Counted from the stretch's first letter, positions 46,128 to 60,057 are shown. The stretch is DNA of 64,000 nt from UBA10324 sp038326325 (GCA_038326325.1 JBBQJW010000004.1:124001-188000), one strand, 5' to 3'. Numbers and translations are program-made. The notes: generated by a model from the sequence alone, not told the origin.

Positions 46128-47510
46128 ATGGCAACCGACAAACAAAAAATAAGACATCTCTTTCTTCGGGCAGGTTTAGGATTTACTGCTGAAGAAGAAA
46201 ATATTTTGGAGCAGAAAAATCTTCAGCAACATCTCGAAGAGTTATTTAAAAACTCGGAAGTAGTTGAAGACCTCGACTACTTACCTTATCCGTTAAAAGA
46301 CGGGCAGGAAGTTTCGAATGCTAAAATATTTTTCATGATTATTAAATCTGTAGAAGACACACAGGATTTAAGCATGGCATGGATGTATCGGATGGCAACC
46401 ACTAAAGCGTCGTTGCGTGAAAGAATGACAATGTTCTGGCATAATCATTTTTCAACTTCGGTTCCCTTTGCATATCTGATGCAAGTTCAGAATAATACAA
46501 TTCGAAAAAATGCTTTGGGAAGTTTCAGAGAATTAACTCAGGCAATTGCCAAGGACCCGGCAATGATTAATTATTTGAACAATCAGCAGAATCATAAAGA
46601 CAGTCCAAACGAAAATTTTGCGCGTGAGCTGATGGAACTCTTTACTGTTGGAGTTGGTAATTACTCTGAAAAAGATATTAAAGAAAGTGCGCGTTCTTTT
46701 ACCGGATGGACTATTGATAAAACCGGAGAATATAATTTTCGCTCCGGCGATCACGATGATGGGGTGAAGGAATTTCGCGGCAAAACCGGAAACTTCAATG
46801 GCGATGATATTATTAATATGCTTTGCGATGACAAACAAACGGCATATTATGTTACACGAAAAATTTATGCTGAGTTTGTAAATGAATTTGTAGATGAAGA
46901 AAAAGTAAATGCTCTTGCTGAAGAATTTTATAAAAGTGACTACGACATAAAAAAACTGTTACACTCCATTTTTTCTGCTGAATGGTTTTACGATGAAAAG
47001 AATATCGGCTCAAAAATTATGTCGCCGGTTGAGTTGATGGTTCGGATGAAAAAACTCATCAACCTCACACCGAAAGAAAATTTAGTGCAGGTGAAATTTC
47101 AAAGAGTGCTTGGTCAGTTGCTTTTGTTTCCTCCTAGTGTTGCAGGTTGGAAAGGAGGTAGAAACTGGATTGATGGAGCTTCCCTTTTTCTCCGACTCAA
47201 CTTACCATTCGCTGCAAGAGGTAAAGTAAATATCAACGCAAACTCAAAACCACAGTTTGAAGAAACAGGCGAAGCAAAACCGCCGCAGCAATTATTATTC
47301 TCGTCTGACTTTACACCGCTATTGCAGTTCGTGAGCGGAAAAACAGACGATGAATTAATTGACTCTGCCGCATTGTTACTGTTACAGCAATCACTTGCTG
47401 CAATCGAAAAACAAAAGCTCAGCAATCTGCTGAATCAATCAGATGCTGATTCAAAAAAAATTGACGCACTTACTTACATCATGAGTTCACCATCCTTTCA
47501 ATTAGTATGA
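46128..47510 (+). CDS. DUF1800 family protein
   Basis: This 460-residue protein shows the DUF1800 pattern: HLFLRAGLGFTAEEE near the N-terminus, MTMFWHNHFSTSV, NFARELMELFTVGVGNYSEKDIKE, SFTGWTI, and PSVAGWKGGRNWID. These proteins are almost always paired with a DUF1501 protein, as here, where the stop overlaps the next start by 4 bp. The pair is thought to act in the envelope. The biochemical function is unknown. No signal peptide is obvious in this start. Confidence 0.88.
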   Translation: MATDKQKIRHLFLRAGLGFTAEEENILEQKNLQQHLEELFKNSEVVEDLDYLPYPLKDGQEVSNAKIFFMIIKSVEDTQDLSMAWMYRMATTKASLRERMTMFWHNHFSTSVPFAYLMQVQNNTIRKNALGSFRELTQAIAKDPAMINYLNNQQNHKDSPNENFARELMELFTVGVGNYSEKDIKESARSFTGWTIDKTGEYNFRSGDHDDGVKEFRGKTGNFNGDDIINMLCDDKQTAYYVTRKIYAEFVNEFVDEEKVNALAEEFYKSDYDIKKLLHSIFSAEWFYDEKNIGSKIMSPVELMVRMKKLINLTPKENLVQVKFQRVLGQLLLFPPSVAGWKGGRNWIDGASLFLRLNLPFAARGKVNINANSKPQFEETGEAKPPQQLLFSSDFTPLLQFVSGKTDDELIDSAALLLLQQSLAAIEKQKLSNLLNQSDADSKKIDALTYIMSSPSFQLV

Positions 47511-48715
47511 GAAACAAAATTTCAAGACGAGCATTTCTCGAAAACTCAGCACTCGTTTCGGCGGCTATCATGATGCCTGGATTTTTGCGCGCCACCGGAA
47601 CTAATCTTTCAGCATTTAATGGCAGAAGATTAATTGTAGTGCAACTTACTGGCGGCAACGATGGACTAAACACAGTTATCCCGTACTCCAATGATTTATA
47701 TTATAACAACAGACCCGACATTGGAATTAAGCAAAGCGAAATCATTCGCCTCAACGATGATTTAGGATTGCATCCGTCGCTTAACAATTTCACCAATTTG
47801 TGGGAACAGGGAAGTATGAGCATACTCAACAATGTCGGTTATCCGAATCCGAATCGTTCACACTTTCGCTCACGCGATATATGGCAATCTGCTTCTGACG
47901 AAAACAAAGTGATAAATACCGGATGGATTGGTCGAGCCTTCGATGCGCAGTGTAACAGTGGTGAATGTGCGCTTCCACACAGTGCTATTGAAATTGATAG
48001 TTCTCTCTCGCTTGTTCTGCGGGGCGATAAATTCAACGGACTGGCAATGGATAAACCGAGTGAGTTAGCGCCTGGTTTAAAGAATCCGGTGATTAAAACT
48101 TTTTCGTCACTCGATTTAACTGATACAACAAGCAACCACGATTTTCTGTATAAAGAATTAGTAGCTACTTATCAGTCTGCCGATTATATAATGAGTAAAT
48201 CGAAAATTTATTCTTCAGCCATTGCTTATCCGCAGTCCGAATTTTCAAAAGGATTAAAAACGGTTGCGCAGTTAATTGTTTCAGGCTCCGAAACAAAGGT
48301 TTACTACTTATCGCTTCCGGGCTTTGATACTCATGTGTCGCAAAATAATTTTCACCCAAAGCAACTTCGAACTTTAGCAGATGGATTAAACGCACTCTAC
48401 ACCGACCTCAAACAAAACAACGAATGGAATAACACACTTGTAGTTGTTTATTCAGAATTTGGAAGAAGAGTAAAACAAAACGGCGGTCGTGGCACCGATC
48501 ACGGTACAGCAAATAATGTTTTTTTGTTTGGCGGAAACTTAAATAAACTCGGTATCCTCAACGAATTACCCAACCTCAGCGATTTAAACGATGGTGATTT
48601 AAAACACACCGTTGATTTCCGATCCGTTTATGCTACCATTTTAAGCAAGTGGCTGAATGTTGACCCTGTAACAGTGTTACAGCGCGAGTTTTCGTTGTTG
48701 GATTTTATTGTATAA
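47507..48715 (+). CDS. DUF1501 family Tat-exported protein
   Basis: This 402-residue protein begins with a twin-arginine signal (KISRRAFLENSALVSAAIMM), indicating folded export through Tat. The DUF1501 (sulfatase/alkaline-phosphatase-like) features are present: VVQLTGGNDGLNTVIPY, LNDDLGLHPSL, YPNPNRSHFRSRDIWQSA, GFDTHVSQNNFHPKQL, VVYSEFGRRVKQNGGRGTDHG. It is translationally coupled to the DUF1800 gene. The substrate is unknown. Confidence 0.9.
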   Translation: MRNKISRRAFLENSALVSAAIMMPGFLRATGTNLSAFNGRRLIVVQLTGGNDGLNTVIPYSNDLYYNNRPDIGIKQSEIIRLNDDLGLHPSLNNFTNLWEQGSMSILNNVGYPNPNRSHFRSRDIWQSASDENKVINTGWIGRAFDAQCNSGECALPHSAIEIDSSLSLVLRGDKFNGLAMDKPSELAPGLKNPVIKTFSSLDLTDTTSNHDFLYKELVATYQSADYIMSKSKIYSSAIAYPQSEFSKGLKTVAQLIVSGSETKVYYLSLPGFDTHVSQNNFHPKQLRTLADGLNALYTDLKQNNEWNNTLVVVYSEFGRRVKQNGGRGTDHGTANNVFLFGGNLNKLGILNELPNLSDLNDGDLKHTVDFRSVYATILSKWLNVDPVTVLQREFSLLDFIV

Positions 48716-48761
48716 GAAATGTTTTAAAGCACAAATTTTTAAAGGGACGAAAATTTTTTGA

Positions 48762-49832
48762 CTATCCGTTTTTATTTGTGAACTCCCGCATCACATCAAC
48801 TAAAACCTGAACACCCTCGAGCGGCATAGCATTATATATAGAAGCCCGAAACCCCCCCACCAAACGATGCCCCTTTATACCTATACACCCTGCATCTTTA
48901 GCAGCATTTGCAAAAGCATCTTCCAATTCAGGTTTATTAATAGTAAAGGTCACATTCATAAGCGAACGATCTTCCTTCGCGATCACTCCTGTAAATAACG
49001 GATTGCTGTCAATCTCATCATAAAGCACTTTCGCTTTATACGCATTTATTTTTTCCATCTCAGGGAGACCGCCCATTTTTTTAATCCACCGCAAAGTCAG
49101 CATCGAAACATAAATCGCAAAAGTGCAGGGCGTATTAAACAGTGAACCATCTTTAATGTGAGCGCGATAATCAAGTATAGTTGGAATCGGTCGTTTCACT
49201 TTACCCAATAAACCTTCACGAACCACCGCGAGTGTTACACCCGCAGTTCCCATGTTTTTTTGCGCCCCGGCATAAATCATATCAAACTTTTTTCCATCAA
49301 CAGGTCTACTGAAAATATCACTGCTCATATCCGCCACCAATGGCACAGATGTAACAGGCATCTCATTAAGTTGACTCCCGTAAATCGTATTGTTGGTGGT
49401 GAGGTGAAAATATTTTGAATCAGAAGGCACTTCATAATTCTTAGGAATGTAATTGAAATTCTTATCAGCTGAAGAAGCAACAATATTTACATTACCAAAA
49501 AGCTTCGCCTCTTTAATCGCCTTCTTCGCCCAAATACCGGTTTCTAAATAAGCAGCAGTTTCATTTTCATTAAGAATATTATAAGGAATCATACAGAACT
49601 GCATACTCGCCCCCCCCTGAAGAAATAAAACCTGTTGGTCATTATCCAATTGAAGTAAATCTTTCACATGTTGTTTCGCTTCTTCAAGCACATTTACAAA
49701 CTCCTTGCTCCGGTGAGATATTTCAATCAAACTCATCCCGATATTATCCAATTCCAAAACTGCTTTCGATGCTTGTGAAAAAACTTCATTAGGAAGTATT
49801 GCTGGTCCGGAGTAAAAATTATATTTCATCAT
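48762..49832 (-). CDS. serC: Phosphoserine aminotransferase
   Basis: This 356-residue PLP aminotransferase converts 3-phosphohydroxypyruvate to phosphoserine, the second step of serine synthesis, and may also serve pyridoxine synthesis. Features: the N-terminal FYSGPAILPNEV, the ISHRSKEF loop, FLQGGASMQF, and the PLP lysine in IYAGAQKNMGTAGV. The C-terminal KGHRLVGGFRASIYNAMPLEGV is diagnostic. Either Met1 or Met2 may be the start. It is separated from serA by an opposing DUF1800-DUF1501 pair. Confidence 0.95.
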   Translation of the reverse strand: MMKYNFYSGPAILPNEVFSQASKAVLELDNIGMSLIEISHRSKEFVNVLEEAKQHVKDLLQLDNDQQVLFLQGGASMQFCMIPYNILNENETAAYLETGIWAKKAIKEAKLFGNVNIVASSADKNFNYIPKNYEVPSDSKYFHLTTNNTIYGSQLNEMPVTSVPLVADMSSDIFSRPVDGKKFDMIYAGAQKNMGTAGVTLAVVREGLLGKVKRPIPTILDYRAHIKDGSLFNTPCTFAIYVSMLTLRWIKKMGGLPEMEKINAYKAKVLYDEIDSNPLFTGVIAKEDRSLMNVTFTINKPELEDAFANAAKDAGCIGIKGHRLVGGFRASIYNAMPLEGVQVLVDVMREFTNKNG

Positions 49833-49973
49833 TGATGATTTAATTAACGAGGCGCAAGATACTTCGCAAACAGAAACTCACTAATCATTTCAATCTCGTA
49901 GTAAAAATTTGAAATATTTTCATCTGCTGTTCAACCACTTAGAAGGAAATATTTATGACTAATAAAACAATAC

Positions 49974-50003
49974 TTGCATCGGTATCATTTCAATCTATAT
50001 TTG
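49974..50003 (+). promoter_or_regulatory. rRNA operon promoter P1
   Basis: TTG (49974-49976) and TATATTTG (49996-50003) are 19 nt apart, an exact fit to the Bacteroidota primary sigma consensus. It lies about 280 bp upstream of the 16S gene. The remaining sequence of the 49833-50280 gap holds P2, a boxA-like site and half of a processing stem. Confidence 0.75.
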
Positions 50004-50110
50004 CGCTCCCAAAAAAAAGGTAGTAGCGAAAAAAATCGCATCACTTCGGTGAAAATGCCACTGCCATTAACCCGTGCGATTACAATTAAAAATAAAAATT
50101 AGTTGAATGG

Positions 50111-50139
50111 TTGCAAAATCGAAAACGCGATTATATTTG
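50111..50139 (+). promoter_or_regulatory. rRNA operon promoter P2
   Basis: TTG (50111-50113) and TATATTTG (50132-50139) are 18 nt apart. It uses the same -7 octamer as P1. Tandem promoters are common for rRNA operons. Confidence 0.8.
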
Positions 50140-50200
50140 CACCCCGTTAAAAAAAAGTAGCTCAGTTTTGTCACTGATTACTTACAATGTCGAAAGACAG

Positions 50201-50210
50201 AAGTTCTTTG

Positions 50211-50214
<4 letters not shown>
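50201..50214 (+). promoter_or_regulatory. boxA-like antitermination site, 16S leader
   Basis: AAGTTCTTTGAAAT resembles boxA (core CTTTGA/CTTTAA). Nearly the same word recurs before 23S at 52105-52118. Confidence 0.55.
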
Positions 50215-51850
<1,636 letters not shown>

Positions 51851-51903
51851 TTTCGTTCATTTATTCATCATGGAGCTATTTAAAACTGTTTGCAATTTAA
51901 AAC

Positions 51904-51977
51904 AGTCCCGTAGCTCAGCTGGTTAGAGCACTACACTGATAATGTAGGGGTCGGCAGTTCAAATCTGCCCGGGACTA
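51904..51977 (+). tRNA. tRNA-Ile (GAT)
   Basis: This 74-nt cloverleaf has acceptor AGTCCCG/CGGGACT, D-arm GCTCAGCTGGTTAGAGC, anticodon loop CTGATAA between CTACA and TGTAG, and T-arm GGCAG-TTCAAAT-CTGCC. CCA is not encoded. It sits in the 16S-23S spacer. Confidence 0.97.
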
Positions 51978-52011
51978 CTAGGCAGATTAAATGTCCGCTC
52001 ATATAATTTCA

Positions 52012-52085
52012 GGGGAATTAGCTCAGCTGGCTAGAGCACCTGCTTTGCAAGCAGGGGGTCGTCGGTTCGACTCCGACATTCTCCA
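52012..52085 (+). tRNA. tRNA-Ala (TGC)
   Basis: This 74-nt cloverleaf has acceptor GGGGAAT/ATTCTCC (one G-U), D-arm GCTCAGCTGGCTAGAGC, anticodon TGC in CTTTGCAAG, and T-arm GTCGG-TTCGACT-CCGAC. CCA is not encoded. It follows tRNA-Ile in the usual rRNA spacer order. Confidence 0.97.
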
Positions 52086-52104
52086 CTAATCCAATTCGTT
52101 GGAT

Positions 52105-52113
52105 AAGTTCTTT

Positions 52114-52118
<5 letters not shown>
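52105..52118 (+). promoter_or_regulatory. boxA-like site before 23S
   Basis: AAGTTCTTTGACAT differs by one base from the leader copy at 50201-50214, as expected for paired boxA antitermination sites of an rRNA operon. Confidence 0.55.
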
Positions 52119-55068
<2,950 letters not shown>

Positions 55069-55086
55069 ATAAACTTTTTAAGAGTT

Positions 55087-55197
55087 TATGGTGGCTTTAG
55101 CGCGGAGGTACACCTCTTCCCTTACCGAACAGAGAAGTTAAGCTCCGCTGCGCCGATGGTACTACACAACAATGTGGGAGAGTAGGTCGTCGCCATA
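55087..55197 (+). rRNA. rrf: 5S ribosomal RNA
   Basis: About 111 nt. Terminal TATGGTG pairs with CGCCATA, and the conserved CACCTCTTCCCTTACCGAACAG-like loop and GTGGGAGAGTAGGTCG are present. It follows 23S by 55 bp. Confidence 0.93.
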
Positions 55198-55202
55198 TTT
55201 AT

Positions 55203-55237
55203 AACCCTGATTCAGCTTGCTGGATCAGGGTTTTTTA
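55203..55237 (+). terminator. rRNA operon terminator
   Basis: AACCCTGATTCAGC pairs with GCTGGATCAGGGTT (loop TT) followed directly by a T-run, a strong intrinsic terminator just after 5S. Confidence 0.92.
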
Positions 55238-55264
55238 TTTTGATTGAGTTTGCTCAGATAAATA

Positions 55265-58198
55265 TTATACATCATCTCTTGTTAAATATTCTAATCGTTT
55301 TATTTCTGTTACATCTATACTATAGAAGTCATATTCTTCTACGACTTTCCCCAACATCAGATAAATTCCCTTTCCTATGAACGGAAACATTTTTGTTACC
55401 TGCGGAAAATGTGTGGTATCGAAAAAATATCCATCACGGTCGAGGAAGGTACCGAACATCATTGCATCGCCGCGAATGGTGCGGGTGACTTTTCTTGTTA
55501 CATAGTATCCTGCAATTTCAATTTCCTTTCCGAGTAGTGATGGAAAATCTTTAGCGAGAAGTTGTGACACATTTTTTTCTTTCAGTAAAGTGAATGGTGA
55601 GCACAACGGAAATCCGAGGATTTCCATTTCATCCCACGCATCATCAATGGCATGATGAAATAATTCAGGTAATTGATAACTTTTGTTCTCGACAGGAAAT
55701 AATTCACGGCGTGGGTGTGTTTTTTTCCCGTTCACTAACAAATGAATATCCCATAGCAGTTGTTGCTTCGTTCTTCCTGTAAAACGAAATGCTCCGATGC
55801 GAATGAGGATATTTATTTGTTCGAGCGAAATGTTTACACGCTTCGCAAAATCATTCAGCGACTGAAATGCTCCGTTGCTTTTTCTTTCTGAAAGAATTCT
55901 TTCTGAAACCTTTTCTTCCAATTCACCAATAAGACCAAATCCGAGAAAAACATCTTCGCCATCAATGCAGGTAATGTGTTCGCTACGATTAATATCAGGT
56001 GCGTGAATATGAGCGCCTGTCATTCGTGCTTCGTGTACATAATATTCAACACTGTAAAAACCTCCGAAATTATTTATCACTCCCACCATAAATTCCTTCG
56101 GGTAATATGCTTTCAAAAACATACTCATGTAACTCTCTACCGCATACGAAGCCGAATGCCCTTTTGAAAATGCATAACCTGCGAAGCTTTCAATCTGCCG
56201 CCATATTTCAGCAGTTACTTTATCATCATGACCAATTTCTTTACAGTTGCTGAAAAATTTCTTTTCTACTTTTTGAAATTCTTCGCGACCTTGAAATTTT
56301 CCTCCCATTCCTCTGCGAAGCATATCTGCTTCTCCTAAAGTTAAACCCGCGAAAAGATGGGCTACCTTAATTACATCTTCCTGATACACCATGATGCCAT
56401 AGGTCTCAGGCATTATTTTCAACATTTCGGGATGCGCTTCTTTTCTCTTTTCAGAATTTCTAAATCTTAAAATATATTCTCTCATCATTCCCGACTTGGC
56501 AACACCGGGGCGAATGATTGAACTTGCCGCAACTAAATCCAAATATGTTTCTGCTTCTAATTTTTTCAGCAGCATTCGCATAGCGGGAGATTCAACATAA
56601 AAGCATCCCATGCAACGCGCAGTTTTCAGCAGCACTTTTATTCGTTCATCATTCTTAAATCGTTTGATATCATGAATGTCAATTTCATCTCCGCAATTTT
56701 GTTTTACAATTTCAACGGTGTCTTTGATGTGACCTAATCCGCGTTGACTAAGAATATCAAATTTGTAAAGCCCGACATCTTCTGCTTCGAGCATACTGAA
56801 TTGCACGAGAGGGAAATTTTTCGGCGGAAGGTTAAGTGCAGTGTAACAGGTCAGTGGTTTTTCTGAAATCAAAATTCCGCACGCATGAATGCTTAAGTGA
56901 GATGGAAATTTTCTTAATCGATCCACACAATTGTAAATGCATTTACCAATTCTATCGGTCGGCTTAACTTTCAGATAATTTGACGACAGCACATCAATTT
57001 CGTTTTTCGGAAGTCCGAAAACTTTTCCCAATTCACGAATGATTGAATCTTCATTGAACTCACTATAAGTAGCGAGTAACGCAACACAGTTATTGTTTCC
57101 ATATCGTTCGAAAATATATTCAATCATTTTGTCGCGGTCTTTCCAACTGAAATCAATATCAAAATCAGGTGGGTTCGTGCGCGACGGATTGATGAAGCGC
57201 TCGAAGTATAAAGTTAAATCAATGGGGTCAACATCAGTGATGCGCAACAGATATGCAACAATGCTATTCGCGCCGCTACCACGCCCTATGTAAAAAAAAT
57301 TATTTCTTCTGGCGAATGAAATAATGTCATAGTTGATGAGAAAATAAGAAGCGAAATTTCCTTCTTCAATCATGCGCAATTCCTTTTCCAATCGCTCCAT
57401 GATTTCTGCATTCGGATTTTCATAGCGATATTTTAATCTATTCATACAAGCTTTGCGCAACAGTTGCATATCTGCTGTTACACTTTCAGAAAAGTGTTTT
57501 TTGTTTTTGGGTTTACCAAATTCAAAATCAATGCTGCATTGTTCAAGCAAGGCATTTGCATTATCAACCAGAAATGGAAATGAGTTGTAAATTTTTCTAA
57601 GCTCATGTTCACTCTGCATTACTTCATTTGGTTGAGCTAATTCTGTTACAGGAAGTTTGCCCCACAATGTGTTATTGGCAATTGTTCGAAGTAACTGATG
57701 AATTTTAAAATCATCTTTATCAATAAATGTTACAGCACACAGCGCAACTAATTGATGCGGAAAATTTTTCCATTCTGAAAACTGAAGCTGGTTCAGTTGT
57801 TCAGGACGAATTCCGATGAATTCATTTTCCTTTAACTCACGATGTGTTTTTGAAAAAGGGTAAATGATAAACACATTATGAAAAGCCGGTGCATCGGAAG
57901 GAATTGGTTCTCCTGATTTTAAATGGTAAGTGAGAAATTCATTCAGCTCGCGAAATCCTTCGTTGTTTTTGGCAAGACCAATAAACACTTGCTGATTTCC
58001 ATTTCGAAAATCAATTCCAACCACGGGTGTTACACCATATTGAGAAGCAAGCCGAACAAAATCAAGAACACCGGAAGTATTATTAATATCTGTCAGCGCG
58101 AAACGAGAAATATTTTTTCGCTTCGCTTCTGCTAAAAGTTTTTCAATGCTGAGTGTTCCGTATTTAAAACTAAACCAGGAGTGACAATTGAGATACAT
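55265..58198 (-). CDS. DnaE-like (ImuC/DnaE2-type) DNA polymerase
   Basis: This 977-residue C-family polymerase is shorter than replicative DnaE. Both catalytic Asp motifs are intact: PDFDIDF (about 345) and LYKFDILSQRGLGHI (about 480). So are the YQEDVIKVAH and FSKGHSASYAV blocks and a C-terminal OB-fold. The N-terminal PHP domain is degenerate: the expected HxH reads NCH and the Asp-His pair reads TDIN, so metal-dependent proofreading is unlikely. It begins 8 bp after the DinB gene and is very probably co-transcribed, as in translesion-synthesis cassettes. The replicative polymerase is expected elsewhere. Confidence 0.88.
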   Translation of the reverse strand: MYLNCHSWFSFKYGTLSIEKLLAEAKRKNISRFALTDINNTSGVLDFVRLASQYGVTPVVGIDFRNGNQQVFIGLAKNNEGFRELNEFLTYHLKSGEPIPSDAPAFHNVFIIYPFSKTHRELKENEFIGIRPEQLNQLQFSEWKNFPHQLVALCAVTFIDKDDFKIHQLLRTIANNTLWGKLPVTELAQPNEVMQSEHELRKIYNSFPFLVDNANALLEQCSIDFEFGKPKNKKHFSESVTADMQLLRKACMNRLKYRYENPNAEIMERLEKELRMIEEGNFASYFLINYDIISFARRNNFFYIGRGSGANSIVAYLLRITDVDPIDLTLYFERFINPSRTNPPDFDIDFSWKDRDKMIEYIFERYGNNNCVALLATYSEFNEDSIIRELGKVFGLPKNEIDVLSSNYLKVKPTDRIGKCIYNCVDRLRKFPSHLSIHACGILISEKPLTCYTALNLPPKNFPLVQFSMLEAEDVGLYKFDILSQRGLGHIKDTVEIVKQNCGDEIDIHDIKRFKNDERIKVLLKTARCMGCFYVESPAMRMLLKKLEAETYLDLVAASSIIRPGVAKSGMMREYILRFRNSEKRKEAHPEMLKIMPETYGIMVYQEDVIKVAHLFAGLTLGEADMLRRGMGGKFQGREEFQKVEKKFFSNCKEIGHDDKVTAEIWRQIESFAGYAFSKGHSASYAVESYMSMFLKAYYPKEFMVGVINNFGGFYSVEYYVHEARMTGAHIHAPDINRSEHITCIDGEDVFLGFGLIGELEEKVSERILSERKSNGAFQSLNDFAKRVNISLEQINILIRIGAFRFTGRTKQQLLWDIHLLVNGKKTHPRRELFPVENKSYQLPELFHHAIDDAWDEMEILGFPLCSPFTLLKEKNVSQLLAKDFPSLLGKEIEIAGYYVTRKVTRTIRGDAMMFGTFLDRDGYFFDTTHFPQVTKMFPFIGKGIYLMLGKVVEEYDFYSIDVTEIKRLEYLTRDDV

Positions 58199-58205
58199 AA
58201 GTTGC

Positions 58206-60032
58206 TCATCTCAATTTTCCGAAAGTAATTTCTCTCCATTTATTCCAATATTCTTTTTTCTTTATTGTATTGACCGGTCTTTTTAAAATGGTTAAGTGCG
58301 GGCAAGAAAACTCAGAGTCGAATCGCCTGTAAAGAAATTCTTCTTTAGCAAGATAAAATTGCGGTTCGCTTAACTCTTTGCCTATAGTCAGGTGAGGATT
58401 CAATTTAGATTTATAGGATGCTTTTATTCCATCCATATTTTGCTTGATATGGGTTACCAGATCCGTATATAGTTGTTCAATGGGTTCCTTATTCTGGATA
58501 TCCGCATATAGTGTTCGAGAACTTTCGAAACAATGGAATCCTTCTATGTAAACTGTAAATGCAGATTTACTTTTTGAGAAATCATAAAGTACAGACAATA
58601 ACTTTTCTTCATTTTCATTAAGACACCAAAAACGAAATAGTGTAATATGGGGAGCTGAATATTTTCCGGGATAGTTGCCGATTAAAAGAGAAAGTTTGGA
58701 TTTAAAATTTTGAATCTCTTGCAGAGTTGTGCCGGTTGGAGTTAAGAGAATAAAATAATCGTTAAAAGGAATTTCCCCTTTAACAATTGCCGGAGATGAA
58801 TCTGAAATTGTAAGCATGGTTTTAGAATTTGTATTTGGATCTTTTTTTATTCCATTGAACGGATTGAATTCTCTGAGCAGAAGTTTTGATCCTGCTGCGC
58901 GAATAAGTTTTTCGCTTCCATATCGGTGGCGCATTCTATCCATTGCCTGATACAGTTTGATGACTGATTCAGAATCTTCAAACAAATTAATCTGATACCC
59001 GCCGCGCACCAGGTGGCTGAAGCGCACGCCCACCAACCGAATCAACACGCGGCGCTGAAATAATTTGTCGAACAATTCTTTCACGCGTGCAATCAATGTG
59101 TGGTCACTTGATGTGTAAGCGATGCGCGACTGCATGGTGTGCGTATCGAAATCGGAATAACGAATCTTCACTGTTACACATGAGGTCAGTTTTACTTCGT
59201 CGCGCAATTGATAACACAATTTCTCCGTCATTTTGATAAGAATAAATTTCAGTTGTTGAACATCAATAGTATCAGTGTCGAAAGTTTCTTCGGTGCTGAT
59301 GCTCTTGCGCTCGTCGTAAGGTTCAACGGGTGAGTTGTCAATTCCGTTTGCTTTCTTCCAGATGCTGATTCCATTTTCGCCGAGTGCGCGCTCCATTAAT
59401 TCAACAGGCATTTGCTGCAGCGTATTAATCTTTTGCACGCCCATGCTGCGCAGCAGGTGATAAGTTTTTTCGCCCACCCCTGGAATTTTATTGACTGCCA
59501 GCGGTGCAAGAAAAATTTTCTCCCCACCGAAATTAATTTTCAATTGTCCGCACGGTTTCGCTTCATCGGTCGCGATTTTTGAAACCGTTTTGTTTGCACT
59601 CAATCCGAATGAAAGCGGAAGTCCACTTTCTTTTTTAATTTTTTCCCATAACTCTTTTACATAATCATAAGTTTTAAAAAATTTATCCATCCCCGTGAGG
59701 TCCATATAGAATTCGTCAATCGAAGCTTTTTCATAAACGGGAACACTTTGGCTGATAATCTCTGTTACCTCGTCCGACTTCTTTGTGTACTCTTCATAAT
59801 CGCCGCGCACTACAATAGCTTCAGGACACAATCGCTTCGCCTGTTTCATGGGCATAGCAGAATGAATTCCGAACTTGCGTGCCTCATAACTGCAAGCTGC
59901 CACCACACCGCGTTCGCCGCCACCTACGAGTACGGGCTTGCCATTTAGCTTCGGGTTAATGAGGCGACTGACTGAAACAAAGAAGCAGTCTAAATCCATG
60001 TGCACTATATTACGTTCGGGAGTGAGTAGCAT
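58206..60032 (-). CDS. dinB: DinB DNA polymerase IV fused to a 2H phosphoesterase
   Basis: This 608-residue protein is much longer than usual DinB (350-420). Residues 1-390 are a complete Y-family polymerase: HMDLDCFFVSV and SIDEFYMDLTG hold the catalytic acidic residues, VPVYEKASIDE is present, and QINLF (about 346) is a sliding-clamp motif. Residues about 412-608 form a 2H (LigT/2'-5' RNA ligase-like) domain with the paired motifs PHITLF (about 461) and PHLTIG (about 544). The start at 60032 fits the family. The longer frame to 60110 runs through the promoter and operator. The fusion is unusual. Confidence 0.88.
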   Translation of the reverse strand: MLLTPERNIVHMDLDCFFVSVSRLINPKLNGKPVLVGGGERGVVAACSYEARKFGIHSAMPMKQAKRLCPEAIVVRGDYEEYTKKSDEVTEIISQSVPVYEKASIDEFYMDLTGMDKFFKTYDYVKELWEKIKKESGLPLSFGLSANKTVSKIATDEAKPCGQLKINFGGEKIFLAPLAVNKIPGVGEKTYHLLRSMGVQKINTLQQMPVELMERALGENGISIWKKANGIDNSPVEPYDERKSISTEETFDTDTIDVQQLKFILIKMTEKLCYQLRDEVKLTSCVTVKIRYSDFDTHTMQSRIAYTSSDHTLIARVKELFDKLFQRRVLIRLVGVRFSHLVRGGYQINLFEDSESVIKLYQAMDRMRHRYGSEKLIRAAGSKLLLREFNPFNGIKKDPNTNSKTMLTISDSSPAIVKGEIPFNDYFILLTPTGTTLQEIQNFKSKLSLLIGNYPGKYSAPHITLFRFWCLNENEEKLLSVLYDFSKSKSAFTVYIEGFHCFESSRTLYADIQNKEPIEQLYTDLVTHIKQNMDGIKASYKSKLNPHLTIGKELSEPQFYLAKEEFLYRRFDSEFSCPHLTILKRPVNTIKKKEYWNKWREITFGKLR

Positions 60033-60057
60033 TTGATGATTGAAAATATTTAATGAC

